58,979 nt of DNA from Shewanella gelidimarina. Its GTDB lineage: Bacteria > Pseudomonadota > Gammaproteobacteria > Enterobacterales > Shewanellaceae. This document shows, piece by piece, positions 9,005 through 16,700 of the stretch. A program made the translations under genes and the position numbers. Where the stretch lies: contig NZ_JAKIKW010000028.1 in assembly GCF_023283945.1 (NCBI RefSeq), forward strand, positions 1-58,979. The letters run 5' to 3'. Positions within the stretch are counted from its first letter, which is position 1. Each line of letters opens with the position of its first letter. The notes under the pieces are model-generated. The model ran no database searches, had not been told where the DNA came from, and worked only from the letters and a program-made list of their open reading frames with translations.

Positions 9005-10075
9005 TTAGATACGACGGAATAGCTTAGTGAGCATTTCGTCTGTGACTTTCTCTTCCCAGCCTTCGCCATAAACATTGTCCCAAAGTGGGCCCATGCTCTT
9101 CGTGACGGCAACCATCTTAGCGATAGTTTCGTCAGGCAAGTCTTTACAGATATTCTTTGGTAGGACAATGTTATGTTTATCCATCATCTTACGGAACTCT
9201 GCAACACCCTCAGGATAGAACTCTTCGAGCACGTCGAATGCTAAACAGTTACCGATACCGTGATGGTAACCAAGTACATAGCCTAGACCATATGAAACAG
9301 CATGACATGCACCTACTTGGCTGTAAGCAATGCTCATTCCGCCCATGTAAGATGCCATCATCAGCTTGTCATCTTTCTCTTCATGGTCGTCAATGAAGAC
9401 TTGGCGACAAAGATCCATCGATTTTTCAGCGAACGCTTTAGCAAATTCGTTGAGGTAGGTACCTTCAAGTGATTCAACACAGTGAATATAGCAATCCATA
9501 CCGGTATAGAACCACTGATCGGTAGGCACGCCAGCAATTAATTCTGAATCCATGATGATTTGATCAAAAACGGTGTAATCAGAGTTAAGTCCAAGCTTAC
9601 GCACAGGTCCGCAAAGCACTGCAGTACGAGACGCTTCTGCGCCAGTACCTGATACTGTCGGAATACCGATGTGGTGTACTGCTGGGTTGTTTATTAGATC
9701 CCAACCTTGATACTTAGCACTGCCACCGTCATTGGTTAGCATAAGAGCTACAGCTTTTGCTAAGTCGAGGGTAGAACCACCGCCTAGACCGATAACACTT
9801 ACTGGCAACTTGCCGCTAAAAGCTTGTACTTGTTCAGTCAGCGCATCAACTTGCTTAGTGCTTGGCTCGTCATCGACATTGACATAGATAAGCATGTCTT
9901 GGTCTTTAGCAGGGACTCGGCCACTAAGAGGCTTATCTTGGTGAACGTCATCGACCAAAAAGACCACAAAATCATCTTCACTTTTGCGTTCTTCAGCGAG
10001 AACAGTATCTAGCTGGACAAACGATCCGCGACCAAAAATCATTTTTGGTACACATTTGAAATTTTTAAAACTCAT
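9005..10075 (-). CDS. kdnB: 3-deoxy-D-manno-octulosonate 8-oxidase KdnB
   Basis: Iron-type alcohol dehydrogenase-fold enzyme that oxidises the C8 hydroxyl of Kdo to an aldehyde, which KdnA then aminates. The 356-residue protein has the nucleotide-binding GGGS (98-101) and the metal ligand set Asp194, His198, His258 and His272 (within GMDCYIH, ACHAVSYGLG and HHGIGN). The SD GGAG lies 8 bases before the ATG. It sits between kdnA and kdsB, the arrangement known from Shewanella, where Kdo8N replaces Kdo in lipid A-core. The assignment rests on family features plus this synteny. Confidence 0.92.
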   Translation of the reverse strand: MSFKNFKCVPKMIFGRGSFVQLDTVLAEERKSEDDFVVFLVDDVHQDKPLSGRVPAKDQDMLIYVNVDDEPSTKQVDALTEQVQAFSGKLPVSVIGLGGGSTLDLAKAVALMLTNDGGSAKYQGWDLINNPAVHHIGIPTVSGTGAEASRTAVLCGPVRKLGLNSDYTVFDQIIMDSELIAGVPTDQWFYTGMDCYIHCVESLEGTYLNEFAKAFAEKSMDLCRQVFIDDHEEKDDKLMMASYMGGMSIAYSQVGACHAVSYGLGYVLGYHHGIGNCLAFDVLEEFYPEGVAEFRKMMDKHNIVLPKNICKDLPDETIAKMVAVTKSMGPLWDNVYGEGWEEKVTDEMLTKLFRRI

Positions 10076-10156
10076 TACAACATTCTCCGTTGAGACTATT
10101 ACTGTAAAAAGTGCAATCGCGTCTTAAGAATAGACGCGACAACGAAATAAATCTTA

Positions 10157-11341
10157 TTAAGCGAACGCGCGCTTAATATTTTCGATACGTTGGTTTATCT
10201 CTTCTTCAGTCCAAGATAGCTTGATCAACATCGAGATAGTACGGCTCATAATGGCATCAGACTTTGGTACTGAAACCTTAGTATAATCAGGACGATCTTC
10301 GATTAATGTGATCGGTAAAGCGGCCGGAGACTTAAGCTCTTGGATATGCTTCCAGTTGTTTAGGTAATGCCAGTTATTGATATACCAGTAGAAACAACCA
10401 TCAACGCCATTTTCAGCTAACTTCTTGTTGATCTCAATAGTGCGAGCTTCAGTCGGCATAAAGAATGTTAGGAAACCTGCTGAATCGCCTTCTGGATCGG
10501 GCAGTTCGCGGAAGGTAAGTTCCGGAATAGTCGCCATTGCATCTTTGATGACTTTCTTATTGGTACGTTGAATATCAATAATTTTATCAAGTTTACGCAG
10601 CTGCGCTAAGCCCATCGCAGAGTTTAACTCTGAGATGCGGAAGTTCAGCCCCATCATGGGATGACCTTCAGCGCCACGATCGTTGCCAACATGGTCATGG
10701 CCGTGGTCAGAGAACATGTGTGAGTTGTTGTATATGGTTTCGTTGTTAGTGATGACCGCTCCGCCTTCACCACAGGTGATGGTTTTAACAGAATCAAAAG
10801 AGTAGCAACCTACATCACCGATGGTACCAAGGGCCTGACCTTTGTAACTAGCACCAATTGCTTGGCAAGCATCTTCAAGAATAACCAGGTTGTGCTTAGC
10901 GCAAACTGCTTTAATCTCATCCATCTTACCCATAGAACCACACATTTGAACTAAATTGATGGCTTTAGTTTTTGGTGTGATAACCGCTTCAATACCTTCA
11001 GGAGATAAACAAAGCGTTTCATCAATCTCAGCAAAAATAGGAACAGCGCCTGCCATGAATACAGCTTCAACTGAAGCGACAAACGTGAATGGTGGTACGA
11101 TAACTTCATCACCCGCGCCAATGCCAGCTGCAGCCATTGCGGTTTGCAGTGCAGCGGTACCACTTGATACTAAGTGAGCATGCTTTGCATTCATTTTCTC
11201 GCAAAGTAAGGCTTCCATCTCGCGTGTTTTCCAACGATCATTACGCATATGATCGAAGTTATAACGGAAAGTAAAACCGTTCTCCATTACGTCTGCAACT
11301 TCCTGCTTCTCTTCAGGACCAAATAATTCAAAACCAGGCAT
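10157..11341 (-). CDS. kdnA: 8-amino-3,8-dideoxy-D-manno-octulosonate transaminase KdnA
   Basis: PLP-dependent aminotransferase of the DegT/DnrJ/EryC1 (sugar aminotransferase) family; it aminates the 8-aldehyde made by KdnB, using glutamate, to form Kdo8N. Seen: the PLP phosphate/ring contacts SSGTAALQ (59-66) and EDACQAIGA (156-164), and the Schiff-base lysine Lys186 in SFDSVKTITCGEGG. The frame is open 30 bases further upstream, but AAGGA lies 7 bases before the ATG at 11341, so I choose MPGFELFG as the start (394 residues). First gene of the kdnA-kdnB-kdsB-DUF2897 operon; its promoter lies between 11342 and about 11458. Confidence 0.92.
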   Translation of the reverse strand: MPGFELFGPEEKQEVADVMENGFTFRYNFDHMRNDRWKTREMEALLCEKMNAKHAHLVSSGTAALQTAMAAAGIGAGDEVIVPPFTFVASVEAVFMAGAVPIFAEIDETLCLSPEGIEAVITPKTKAINLVQMCGSMGKMDEIKAVCAKHNLVILEDACQAIGASYKGQALGTIGDVGCYSFDSVKTITCGEGGAVITNNETIYNNSHMFSDHGHDHVGNDRGAEGHPMMGLNFRISELNSAMGLAQLRKLDKIIDIQRTNKKVIKDAMATIPELTFRELPDPEGDSAGFLTFFMPTEARTIEINKKLAENGVDGCFYWYINNWHYLNNWKHIQELKSPAALPITLIEDRPDYTKVSVPKSDAIMSRTISMLIKLSWTEEEINQRIENIKRAFA

Positions 11342-11458
11342 GGACATTTCCTTAGAATTTACTGCGCTCATAAGCGCTAAAAATAACTAATGGATTATAA
11401 CTGTGATATGGGGGTAACTGCGAGATTTCTTAGCAATTTTCTATCGATTAATGCAATT

Positions 11459-11839
11459 ATACCAATTGCATTAAGTATTTGACCCATTCAGAGCGCCTCA
11501 GACTTTTCAATTCAAGGCGCATTGGTGAAGAAATGGTTATTCCCTTTTAAGCCAATGCAAAGCAGAAGTGGAAAGTCTAAGCCGCTCACGTAGTGCGGCC
11601 GACGTTTAAAGGAAATGGCAAAGCCCTTTAAGCTTCGTTGTGGGCTTTAGATATACGACTAAATGGTCTATTTTGTTCCATACAAAATAAGACATTCCCA
11701 CCCTCCTTGGCGGTCAGATTTAGGAGGTAGAGCGAAGCAGGATGCCAGAGCCGAGAATAACTATTAGCTTCAATCCCCCATCTTGCCTACAGGGCTTTGA
11801 ATTCCCGCTGAATGGTCAAACTTTTAATGCAACTGGTAT
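11459..11839. mobile_element. MITE-like dispersed repeat, copy 1
   Basis: A 381-bp noncoding element bounded by 16-bp inverted repeats (ATACCAATTGCATTAA at 11459-11474; the complement with one mismatch at 11824-11839). The first 120 bases and last 90 bases resemble the element at 31060-31325, including ATACCAATTGCAT, CTTTTCAATTCAA and GAATAACTATTA, while the middles differ. There is no ORF. The termini and lack of coding capacity suggest a non-autonomous transposon-derived family. No unambiguous target-site duplication is visible. Confidence 0.75.
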
Positions 11840-12074
11840 TACACGCAATAACGGCAGTTTCTGAAATATGAGTATGCTTGTTTGGTTATCGGGAGTCTCA
11901 ATTTCGCGGTTTAGTGAAAGGAACTACGGCAATAAAAAAGCGCTGCTAAGTTTAGGGAACTGCCACTGGAGAAATCGACAAGAGCGGTGGATTTGGCTAA
12001 TGCATTGACATACTTGATATAACAAAGGCTATCGACTCTAAAGCACTGATAGCCTGTATTTATATAGAAGCTAC
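11840..12074. other. Intergenic region between MITE copy 1 and can
   Basis: About 235 bases with no credible gene. There is no strong hairpin with a T-tract, so no clear terminator for the can gene that ends at 12075. Confidence 0.4.
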
Positions 12075-12689
12075 TTAGTTTTTATTAAACTCGCTTTCTT
12101 TGTTTATTGTCACATCAAGATCAGAGAGTAGGCCGTTTTCGACACTGTATATCCAACCATGAATGGCCACTTCTTGGCCACGATGCCATGCCTCTTGCAC
12201 TATTGTGGTGCTGCAAACGTTATCGACTTGTTCCATTACATTAAGCTCACACAAACGGTCAAAACGTTCCGCTTCATCCATCTTGGATAACGTTTCTTTA
12301 TGCAGACGATGAATGTCTCGTATGTGACCTAACCAATTATCAATTAACCCAAGCCTTTCTGTGCCCATTGCAGCCTTTACACCACCGCAACCATAATGCC
12401 CTACGACCATGATATGTTTAACTTTTAACACATCGACGGCATATTGAAGTACCGAAAGACAATTAAGATCGGTATGGATCACCATGTTGGCGATATTACG
12501 ATGAACGAATACTTCGCCAGGCATTAGATCAATGATCTGATTAGAAGGGACTCTGCTATCAGAACAACCAATCCATAAATACTCAGGGTTTTGCTGTTTG
12601 GCTAATTGCTCAAAAAATTTGGGGTCTTCTTTGAGTATGCGACCAGCCCAGCGTCTATTATTATCAAAAAGCTGTTTTAGTAATTTCAT
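12075..12689 (-). CDS. can: Beta-class carbonic anhydrase
   Basis: Zinc enzyme interconverting CO2 and bicarbonate. The 204-residue protein has all ligands of the beta class: Cys42 and Asp44 in CSDSR, His98 and Cys101 in GHYGCGG, and Arg46 of the Asp-Arg dyad. It resembles E. coli Can (about 220 residues), including the N-terminal LFDNNRRWA. It stands alone; the nearest upstream gene on the same strand is 195 bases away with an inverted repeat in between. Confidence 0.95.
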   Translation of the reverse strand: MKLLKQLFDNNRRWAGRILKEDPKFFEQLAKQQNPEYLWIGCSDSRVPSNQIIDLMPGEVFVHRNIANMVIHTDLNCLSVLQYAVDVLKVKHIMVVGHYGCGGVKAAMGTERLGLIDNWLGHIRDIHRLHKETLSKMDEAERFDRLCELNVMEQVDNVCSTTIVQEAWHRGQEVAIHGWIYSVENGLLSDLDVTINKESEFNKN

Positions 12690-12781
12690 TCTGCTCTTAT
12701 TTTCAGTCAGTTAACTAGAACGATGATGCAGGGCAAGCATATCATCAATTGATTACCTTGCTGGTCTATTCAGTAATGGTT

Positions 12782-12821
12782 GTTTGTGTTCTAACAATCA
12801 GTAAAATTGTAGAACACAAAC
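12782..12821. repeat. 17-bp inverted repeat upstream of can
   Basis: GTTTGTGTTCTAACAAT (12782-12798) pairs with ATTGTAGAACACAAAC (12806-12821), one bulged base, 7-base loop. It has no T-tract. It is about 90 bases upstream of the can start and 64 bases past the hydrolase stop, so it could be a regulator site, an mRNA stem-loop or a weak terminator for the hydrolase. Confidence 0.6.
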
Positions 12822-12884
12822 CTTAACTGGTTGTTAAATAATGTTGCGTGACGGTAATGTATGTTTAGTTTGTTTCATTTCTAG

Positions 12885-13715
12885 CTAATTTGTAGCAGTC
12901 AGAAATTCAGTTAGGTGCTGATTAACAAATTCAGCTTGCTCTAAGGTCGATATATGGCCCGCATTAGGAATATGGATAAACTTACTGCCATCAATGGCAT
13001 CGTGCATTAGGTAACTTTCTAATACTGAGCGTGCTTTATCTTGCACTCCAGCCATAATCAAACAGGGTAACGTCAGTTCTTCCACTTGTTCCAACGTATC
13101 TCGTCGGCCGAAAATCATCTTTCCTAAACGGAATAGGCTATCGATTTGCTCGCTGTTGATATTGGCGAGTGTTACATCAAACTTATCAACCAGTAATTGA
13201 TTAGGATTATCCGCAAAAAACAACGGAATTATAGTGGCTCGTAGAGCTGGGGAAATACCTTTTTCATGCTTTATGACGTCAAGCATAGCGTAGTATTTGT
13301 CGCGGGTGATCTCTGGCTCAAAGCCGATAAAGCTATTGAGCATGACCAAGCGTTTAACGCGGGTTGGCGCAAGTAGCGCTAATTCTGCGCCCCACATAGC
13401 ACCGACAGATAAACCGATAATCGAAAAATCTCCGATATCTAACGAATCCATTAGCGACAGCATTTGAGCAGAGACATCGCGTAAGTTACGGCATTGGGCT
13501 GGCATATCTGTTGATAAACCATGACCCCATAAATCGGGGACGATACAACGATATTGTTGACTCAAAAGTTCAATCTGTGGCGCCCACATTTGCGCATCCC
13601 ACAGGTAGCTGTGCCCAAACAAAAGCACAGGGCCTTGGCCGATATCAATATAGCTAATGGTTTGATTATCGATAGTGTATTGCTGTCTATGAGTGGCAAA
13701 ATCTAGATTTTTCAC
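12885..13715 (-). CDS. Alpha/beta-fold hydrolase
   Basis: 276 residues with the alpha/beta hydrolase pattern: oxyanion strand LLFGHSYLWDAQMW (about 31-44), the DLWGHGLS loop (61-68), the nucleophile elbow GLSVGA with Ser103, and a C-terminal His in PNAGHISTLEQ. The catalytic acid is probably in the MAGVQDKARS loop. It resembles general esterase/lactonase-type hydrolases; the substrate cannot be deduced. It starts 52 bases before the stop of the M15 peptidase gene on the same strand, so could be read through from the yffB-dapE group. Confidence 0.85.
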   Translation of the reverse strand: MKNLDFATHRQQYTIDNQTISYIDIGQGPVLLFGHSYLWDAQMWAPQIELLSQQYRCIVPDLWGHGLSTDMPAQCRNLRDVSAQMLSLMDSLDIGDFSIIGLSVGAMWGAELALLAPTRVKRLVMLNSFIGFEPEITRDKYYAMLDVIKHEKGISPALRATIIPLFFADNPNQLLVDKFDVTLANINSEQIDSLFRLGKMIFGRRDTLEQVEELTLPCLIMAGVQDKARSVLESYLMHDAIDGSKFIHIPNAGHISTLEQAEFVNQHLTEFLTATN

Positions 13716-13766
13716 GGATTATTCTCTGTCATTGTGAATTTATTTGTTATTAATTTCGATACTTGA

Positions 13767-14444
13767 TTATAGCGGGACTGGCGCGACACGGTAAACATAT
13801 TCTCGGGTTAACGCGTCTAACTTATCCAGGACTTGTTCTTTATATAATACCGACGAGTGTTGCAGGATATCGGCTAAGGTCTCTACATTGAACGCATCAA
13901 CATAGTGCTTAGATACCGGATAATAACTAAGATGCCATGGCTCTGCACTGACACCACTTAAGCCTTGTTGAAAAGGCAAGTAAAAGCCAAAGTGTTGAGC
14001 ATTGCTCATTAACCACAAACTCAAGTTATAGCAGGGCCCATTCAGTTGATACTCCTGCGGAATTAGCTGTAAATCATGCTTTGATATCTTGTTGCTATCA
14101 AAAATATCGATATCAGTACCCCAATGATGTCTTGAGGTCCCAGGCAGTGCGGACCATAGCAGTATTAGCGCCATAATCTGCTCTGCTGTTTTGCCGTCGA
14201 TGTCGACTGGCTGAGCGTCTTTGTTCAATAATACGCGAGTGCCACTGGCTTTTGCATTCCAAATTAGCTGCTGCCGATCAAAATCTCGAAAAGCAGAGCA
14301 TATCTCTATCGCTAACCCTTCTTTTTCAGCAGCCGTGCGCATTCTATCAAATGCGTTCGCGGTTTCTTGCTCAAGGAGGTAACCGTAGCACTCAATTAAA
14401 TGAGCACTGCTGAGTCCATAAAGGTGAGGCGCTGCTATTGGCAC
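13767..14444 (-). CDS. M15 family D-alanyl-D-alanine carboxypeptidase (VanY-like)
   Basis: Zinc peptidase of family M15B, which trims the terminal D-Ala from peptidoglycan peptides or precursors. Seen: SRHHWGTDIDIFD with zinc ligands His106 and Asp113, catalytic Glu168 and zinc ligand His171 in AEPWH. There is no signal peptide at the chosen start, so it may act in the cytoplasm or be exported by other means. The start codon overlaps the last 10 bases of dapE, implying coupled translation; pairing of a DAP synthesis enzyme with a wall-peptide hydrolase is functionally sensible. Confidence 0.88.
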   Translation of the reverse strand: MPIAAPHLYGLSSAHLIECYGYLLEQETANAFDRMRTAAEKEGLAIEICSAFRDFDRQQLIWNAKASGTRVLLNKDAQPVDIDGKTAEQIMALILLWSALPGTSRHHWGTDIDIFDSNKISKHDLQLIPQEYQLNGPCYNLSLWLMSNAQHFGFYLPFQQGLSGVSAEPWHLSYYPVSKHYVDAFNVETLADILQHSSVLYKEQVLDKLDALTREYVYRVAPVPL

Positions 14445-15580
14445 AACAGATTTTCCAAAATAGCTTCATAACACAGAGCCAGTTGCTCGAGGTCGGAGAC
14501 TTTCACGCATTCATTCACTTTGTGAATTGTGGCGTTAACAGGGCCTAACTCCAGCACTTGTGCACCCGTTGGCGCAATAAATCGGCCATCAGAAGTCCCC
14601 CCTGATGTTTGAGGATCAGTCTCCAGCCCGGTAACCTTTCTAATGGCATCGCGCGTCGCATCTAACAGGGGACCGTTGCCGGTTAAGAATGGCAGGCCAT
14701 TGAATATCCAGCTTATATCATAATCTAACCCGTGTGCGTCGAGTATGTTAAGCACACGTTGGATCAAGATGTCAGCGGTGACTTCAGTAGAGTACCTAAA
14801 GTTAAACATGACCTCCAATGCACCAGGAATGACGTTTGATGCCCCAGTGCCACCATTGATATTAGCAATTTGAAAGCTGGTCGGCGGGAAAAACTCATTG
14901 CCATTGTCCCACTTCATCCGGGCTAATTCATCGAGCACTGGTGCCGCTTTGTGAATAGGGTTGTCAGCAAGGTGAGGGTAGGCGACGTGTCCTTGCACCC
15001 CATTGATGGTGAGGTTGCCTGTTAAGCTTCCACGGCGTCCATTTTTAACAATATCACCCAGTTTATGCGTTGATGATGGCTCACCGACTAATGACCAAGT
15101 GATTTTTTCATTACGCTCTTCTAAGGTATCAATGACCCGAGTAGTGCCATTAATAAATGGCCCCTCTTCATCACTCGTGATAAGAAAGGCGATTGAGCCG
15201 TTATGGTCGGGATGGTTTTTAACAAACCGCTCAGTAGCAACTACCATGGCCGCAAGTGAGCCTTTCATATCTGCTGCGCCGCGTCCATGCAGGTAGTCAT
15301 CAATGACGACAGGCTCAAAAGGTGGCGTGTGCCAACGGTTGAGATCGCCAACGGGTACCACATCAGTATGGCCAGCGAAACAGAAAACAGGGTCTTGGGT
15401 GCCTTTTCGAGCCCACATGTTAGTGGTGTCTTCGAACACCATATCTTCAATGTTAAAACCGGCATCAGCCAGCCTTTTTGCCATCAAGGTTTGACAACCT
15501 TCATCTAGCGGCGTAACCGATGGACGAGAGATTAAATCTTTTGCCAATGCTAGTACTAAAGAGTCTTTAGATTGGCTCAT
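14435..15580 (-). CDS. dapE: Succinyl-diaminopimelate desuccinylase
   Basis: Hydrolyses N-succinyl-LL-diaminopimelate in the lysine/meso-DAP pathway. M20 dinuclear metallopeptidase of 381 residues with ligands His71 (AGHTDVVPVGD), bridging Asp104 (GRGAADMKGS), and the catalytic-base/ligand pair in TSDEEGP (137-141). GGTSDGRF near the C-terminus is the DapE substrate motif. The start overlaps the stop of the upstream yffB gene by 4 bases (ATGA) and the end overlaps the M15 peptidase gene by 10 bases. Confidence 0.96.
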   Translation of the reverse strand: MSQSKDSLVLALAKDLISRPSVTPLDEGCQTLMAKRLADAGFNIEDMVFEDTTNMWARKGTQDPVFCFAGHTDVVPVGDLNRWHTPPFEPVVIDDYLHGRGAADMKGSLAAMVVATERFVKNHPDHNGSIAFLITSDEEGPFINGTTRVIDTLEERNEKITWSLVGEPSSTHKLGDIVKNGRRGSLTGNLTINGVQGHVAYPHLADNPIHKAAPVLDELARMKWDNGNEFFPPTSFQIANINGGTGASNVIPGALEVMFNFRYSTEVTADILIQRVLNILDAHGLDYDISWIFNGLPFLTGNGPLLDATRDAIRKVTGLETDPQTSGGTSDGRFIAPTGAQVLELGPVNATIHKVNECVKVSDLEQLALCYEAILENLLCQ

Positions 15581-15921
15581 AGATTAAACCACGCTTTATA
15601 TTCAGCTTCTTTGAATCCGACATTAACTTTGCTGCCGTTGATGAGTACTGGGCGTTTGATTAATGTTGGATAAAGTACCATTAGTGCGATAGCTTTCTTT
15701 TCATTAATGTCATTTTTTTCGGTGTCAGTTAAATTTCTAAAGCTGGTACTACGCTTATTAAATAAGGTTTCCCATCCAACGACAGCGACCCATTCTTCGA
15801 CTTGCTCTGCAGTGAGCCCATGTTCACGAAAATCATGAAAATCAACGCTAAGATTATTCTGTTCGAGCCATTTACGGGCTTTACGTACGGTGTCGCAATT
15901 CTTAATGCCGAAAAGTGTCAA
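15577..15921 (-). CDS. ArsC/Spx-like reductase family protein YffB
   Basis: Thioredoxin-fold protein of the ArsC/Spx family, YffB subgroup; biochemical role unsettled. Seen: TLFGIKNCDTVRKA with a CxxxR active-site-like element near the N-terminus and the KRPVL loop (cis-Pro region) toward the end. The frame is open to 15987, but the only well-placed ribosome site is GGAG 8 bases before a TTG at 15921, giving 114 residues, close to the usual family length of about 118. An ATG at 15960 has no visible SD. It overlaps dapE by 4 bases; the yffB-dapE pairing is also found in E. coli. Confidence 0.8.
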   Translation of the reverse strand: MTLFGIKNCDTVRKARKWLEQNNLSVDFHDFREHGLTAEQVEEWVAVVGWETLFNKRSTSFRNLTDTEKNDINEKKAIALMVLYPTLIKRPVLINGSKVNVGFKEAEYKAWFNL

Positions 15922-16082
15922 AGCGGGTACTCCATTATTAATTTTATTAGTGGATCTCATTGTGGCATTGGTTTTGTTAAGCCTCAAGGAAGAAATAGCT
16001 CAGCTTGGGGTTATTGAGTTTTATTCAACTTATTGGCGTTGATATGTGATAAACCTGATGAGGAAACATTACATGTAAGCAA

Positions 16083-16112
16083 CAAAAGCCGAATGATTGT
16101 ATTCGGCTTTTG
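16083..16112. terminator. Perfect 12-bp hairpin terminator after crr
   Basis: CAAAAGCCGAAT / ATTCGGCTTTTG with a 6-base loop and a T-rich downstream arm on the minus strand, 23 bases beyond the crr stop. Confidence 0.85.
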
Positions 16113-16134
16113 TTATGTGAAACGAAACATTATC

Positions 16135-16644
16135 TTAAAGTATGGCGGAAAAAATAATATCTTTACCCGCTTCTAAGGTCCCCTGCTTTTTATCTAAACC
16201 TTTCACATCTTCCATGTTGGCGATAAGTACAGGCGTCAATAAGCTATCGGCATGCTCTTTTAGATATTCAATATCGAACTCTAAGATAGGCTCTCCCATT
16301 TTGACTTCTTGGCCCTCTTCAGCGAGACGTTTAAAACCGTTCCCCCTAAGCTCTACAGTGCCGATCCCAAAATGAACAAAAATCTCTAATCCTTGCGGAG
16401 ATTCAATACTAAAGGCATGGTTGGTTTCAAAAATTTTGCCTATGGTTCCATCTATCGGCGCAACAATATGCTGGCCTGTTGGTGCGATGGCTAATCCATC
16501 CCCGACAATTTTTTCAGAGAATACAGCGTCGGGTACTTTCTCGATCGCAACAATTTTGCCAGAAACGGGTGCATATACATTTACACTGCCCGCGATGTCT
16601 GTTTGTCCGGAAACAAGACGTCTAATGCGGCTTAAAAATCCCAT
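16135..16644 (-). CDS. crr: PTS glucose-specific EIIA component
   Basis: Cytosolic phosphocarrier of the sugar phosphotransferase system that also controls adenylate cyclase and inducer uptake in enterics. At 169 residues it is full length; the phosphorylated His91 (IFVHFGIGTVEL) and the partner His76 (ETNHAFSIES) are both present. It follows ptsI by 56 bases in the order ptsH-ptsI-crr. The N-terminal amphipathic stretch MGFLSRIRRLVS looks like the membrane-association helix of the enteric protein. No sugar-specific EIIBC gene is nearby. Confidence 0.95.
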   Translation of the reverse strand: MGFLSRIRRLVSGQTDIAGSVNVYAPVSGKIVAIEKVPDAVFSEKIVGDGLAIAPTGQHIVAPIDGTIGKIFETNHAFSIESPQGLEIFVHFGIGTVELRGNGFKRLAEEGQEVKMGEPILEFDIEYLKEHADSLLTPVLIANMEDVKGLDKKQGTLEAGKDIIFSAIL

Positions 16645-16700
16645 TTATTTGCCCCTTGGAATCATTATAATATTCAAATTAGACTGCATTTATTATATCT

